Assembly (NCBI GenBank): GCA_030641695.1
Contig: DAOWGY010000344.1
Span: forward strand, 1 to 7,333
Reading direction: 5' to 3'
DNA length: 7,333 nt
Origin: Gammaproteobacteria bacterium
GTDB taxonomy: Bacteria; Pseudomonadota; Gammaproteobacteria; Steroidobacterales; Woeseiaceae
Part shown: piece by piece, positions 6,798-7,333 of the stretch
Position numbering within the stretch: the first letter of the stretch is position 1
How the letters are laid out: each line of letters opens with the position of its first letter
Notes under the pieces: generated by a model
The model's input: only the letters and a program-made list of their open reading frames with translations
Database searches by the model: none
What the model was told of the DNA's origin: nothing
Made by a program: the position numbers and the translations under genes

Positions 6798-7333
6798 GCA
6801 TCGCAAATCGGGTCGTTTCGTCCGACGCAGAAGAACTGATACTGGTCGACGCAGACGACAGGGAAACGGGGCACCTGTCGAAGGCAGCGTGCCACGATGG
6901 CGACGGAGTTTTGCACAGAGCGTTCTCGTTGTTCCTTTTCAACAGTCGTGGCGAATTATTGTTGCAGCAACGCGCGTCATCGAAACGTTTGTGGCCTGAA
7001 TACTGGTCAAACAGCTGTTGCAGCCATCCCCGACTTGGCGAGTCGATGGAAACTGCGACGCTGCGTCGCTTGCAGGACGAACTGAATGTCGAGGCCGAGC
7101 TCGAGTTCGTTTACAGGTTTCAGTACCAGGTGCGGTTCGACGAATTCGGCTCCGAAAATGAGCTGTGTCATGTGTACCTCGGCAGGGTGCAGGACAGCAT
7201 GCAGGCAAATAGCGAGGAGATCGCTGCGCTTCGGTTCGTGAGCGCCGAGGATCTCGACGCCGAGCTGGCGAAGCAGCCGGATCGTTTCACACCGTGGTTG
7301 AAGCTCGAGTGGCAGGCGCTACGACGCGATCAC
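6794..7333 (+). CDS. idi: Isopentenyl-diphosphate delta-isomerase, type I (open at right edge)
   Basis: The frame opens at GTG 6794, inside a GTGA overlap with the upstream stop, and continues for 180 codons to the window edge without a stop. The enzyme interconverts IPP and DMAPP and belongs to the Nudix fold. The E. coli Idi active site is fully present: metal ligands H34 and H41 (in CHDGDGVLHRAF), catalytic C76 and ligand H78 (in NSCCSHPRLGE), E96 (in RRLQDELNV), and E121 and E123 (in ENELCHV). E. coli Idi is 182 residues, so only the extreme C-terminus should be missing. No FMN-binding type II isomerase features are present. As the last visible operon gene it supplies DMAPP, the allylic primer that the divergently encoded IspA needs. 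Whether more genes follow, such as HMG-CoA synthase, cannot be seen. Confidence 0.95.
   Translation, partial: MSIANRVVSSDAEELILVDADDRETGHLSKAACHDGDGVLHRAFSLFLFNSRGELLLQQRASSKRLWPEYWSNSCCSHPRLGESMETATLRRLQDELNVEAELEFVYRFQYQVRFDEFGSENELCHVYLGRVQDSMQANSEEIAALRFVSAEDLDAELAKQPDRFTPWLKLEWQALRRDH

Overview
The window is a compact, gene-dense stretch of bacterial chromosome with high GC (by eye around 60%) and no gap longer than about 100 bases. The gene types (an ExeA/GspA-like ATPase, DinB, an IspA-type prenyl synthase, a class II HMG-CoA reductase, a type I IPP isomerase) fit a proteobacterium, most likely a gammaproteobacterium. That placement is an inference from protein character. No rRNA, tRNA, insertion sequence, CRISPR array or phage gene was seen.

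Left half, all on the minus strand, read right to left: ispA (farnesyl diphosphate synthase), dinB (DNA polymerase IV, starting 4 bases after the ispA stop), then, after a 49-base gap, the first 130 codons of an ExeA/GspA-like AAA+ ATPase that runs off the left edge. A 99 to 117 base divergent intergenic region (about 2501-2617) separates this group from the right half. It carries a perfect TATAAT on the plus strand.

Right half, all on the plus strand: a mevalonate-pathway operon whose genes overlap at every junction. The order is mvaD (mevalonate diphosphate decarboxylase), a phosphomevalonate kinase, a 743-residue protein, and a type I isopentenyl diphosphate isomerase that is still open at the right edge. 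The 743-residue protein is the main discovery. Residues 1 to about 428 are a complete class II HMG-CoA reductase with its full catalytic set (E83, K267, D283, H381). Residues from about 437 to 743 are a complete mevalonate kinase with all GHMP-kinase motifs. Two consecutive steps of the pathway are thus joined in one polypeptide.

Taken together the window encodes every step from HMG-CoA to farnesyl diphosphate: HMG-CoA to mevalonate to mevalonate 5-phosphate (fusion), to the diphosphate (phosphomevalonate kinase), to IPP (MvaD), to DMAPP (Idi), and to FPP (IspA, transcribed divergently). HMG-CoA synthase and acetoacetyl-CoA thiolase are not in the window. Most proteobacteria make isoprenoids through the MEP route, so a mevalonate locus like this is the less common arrangement and may have been acquired by transfer.
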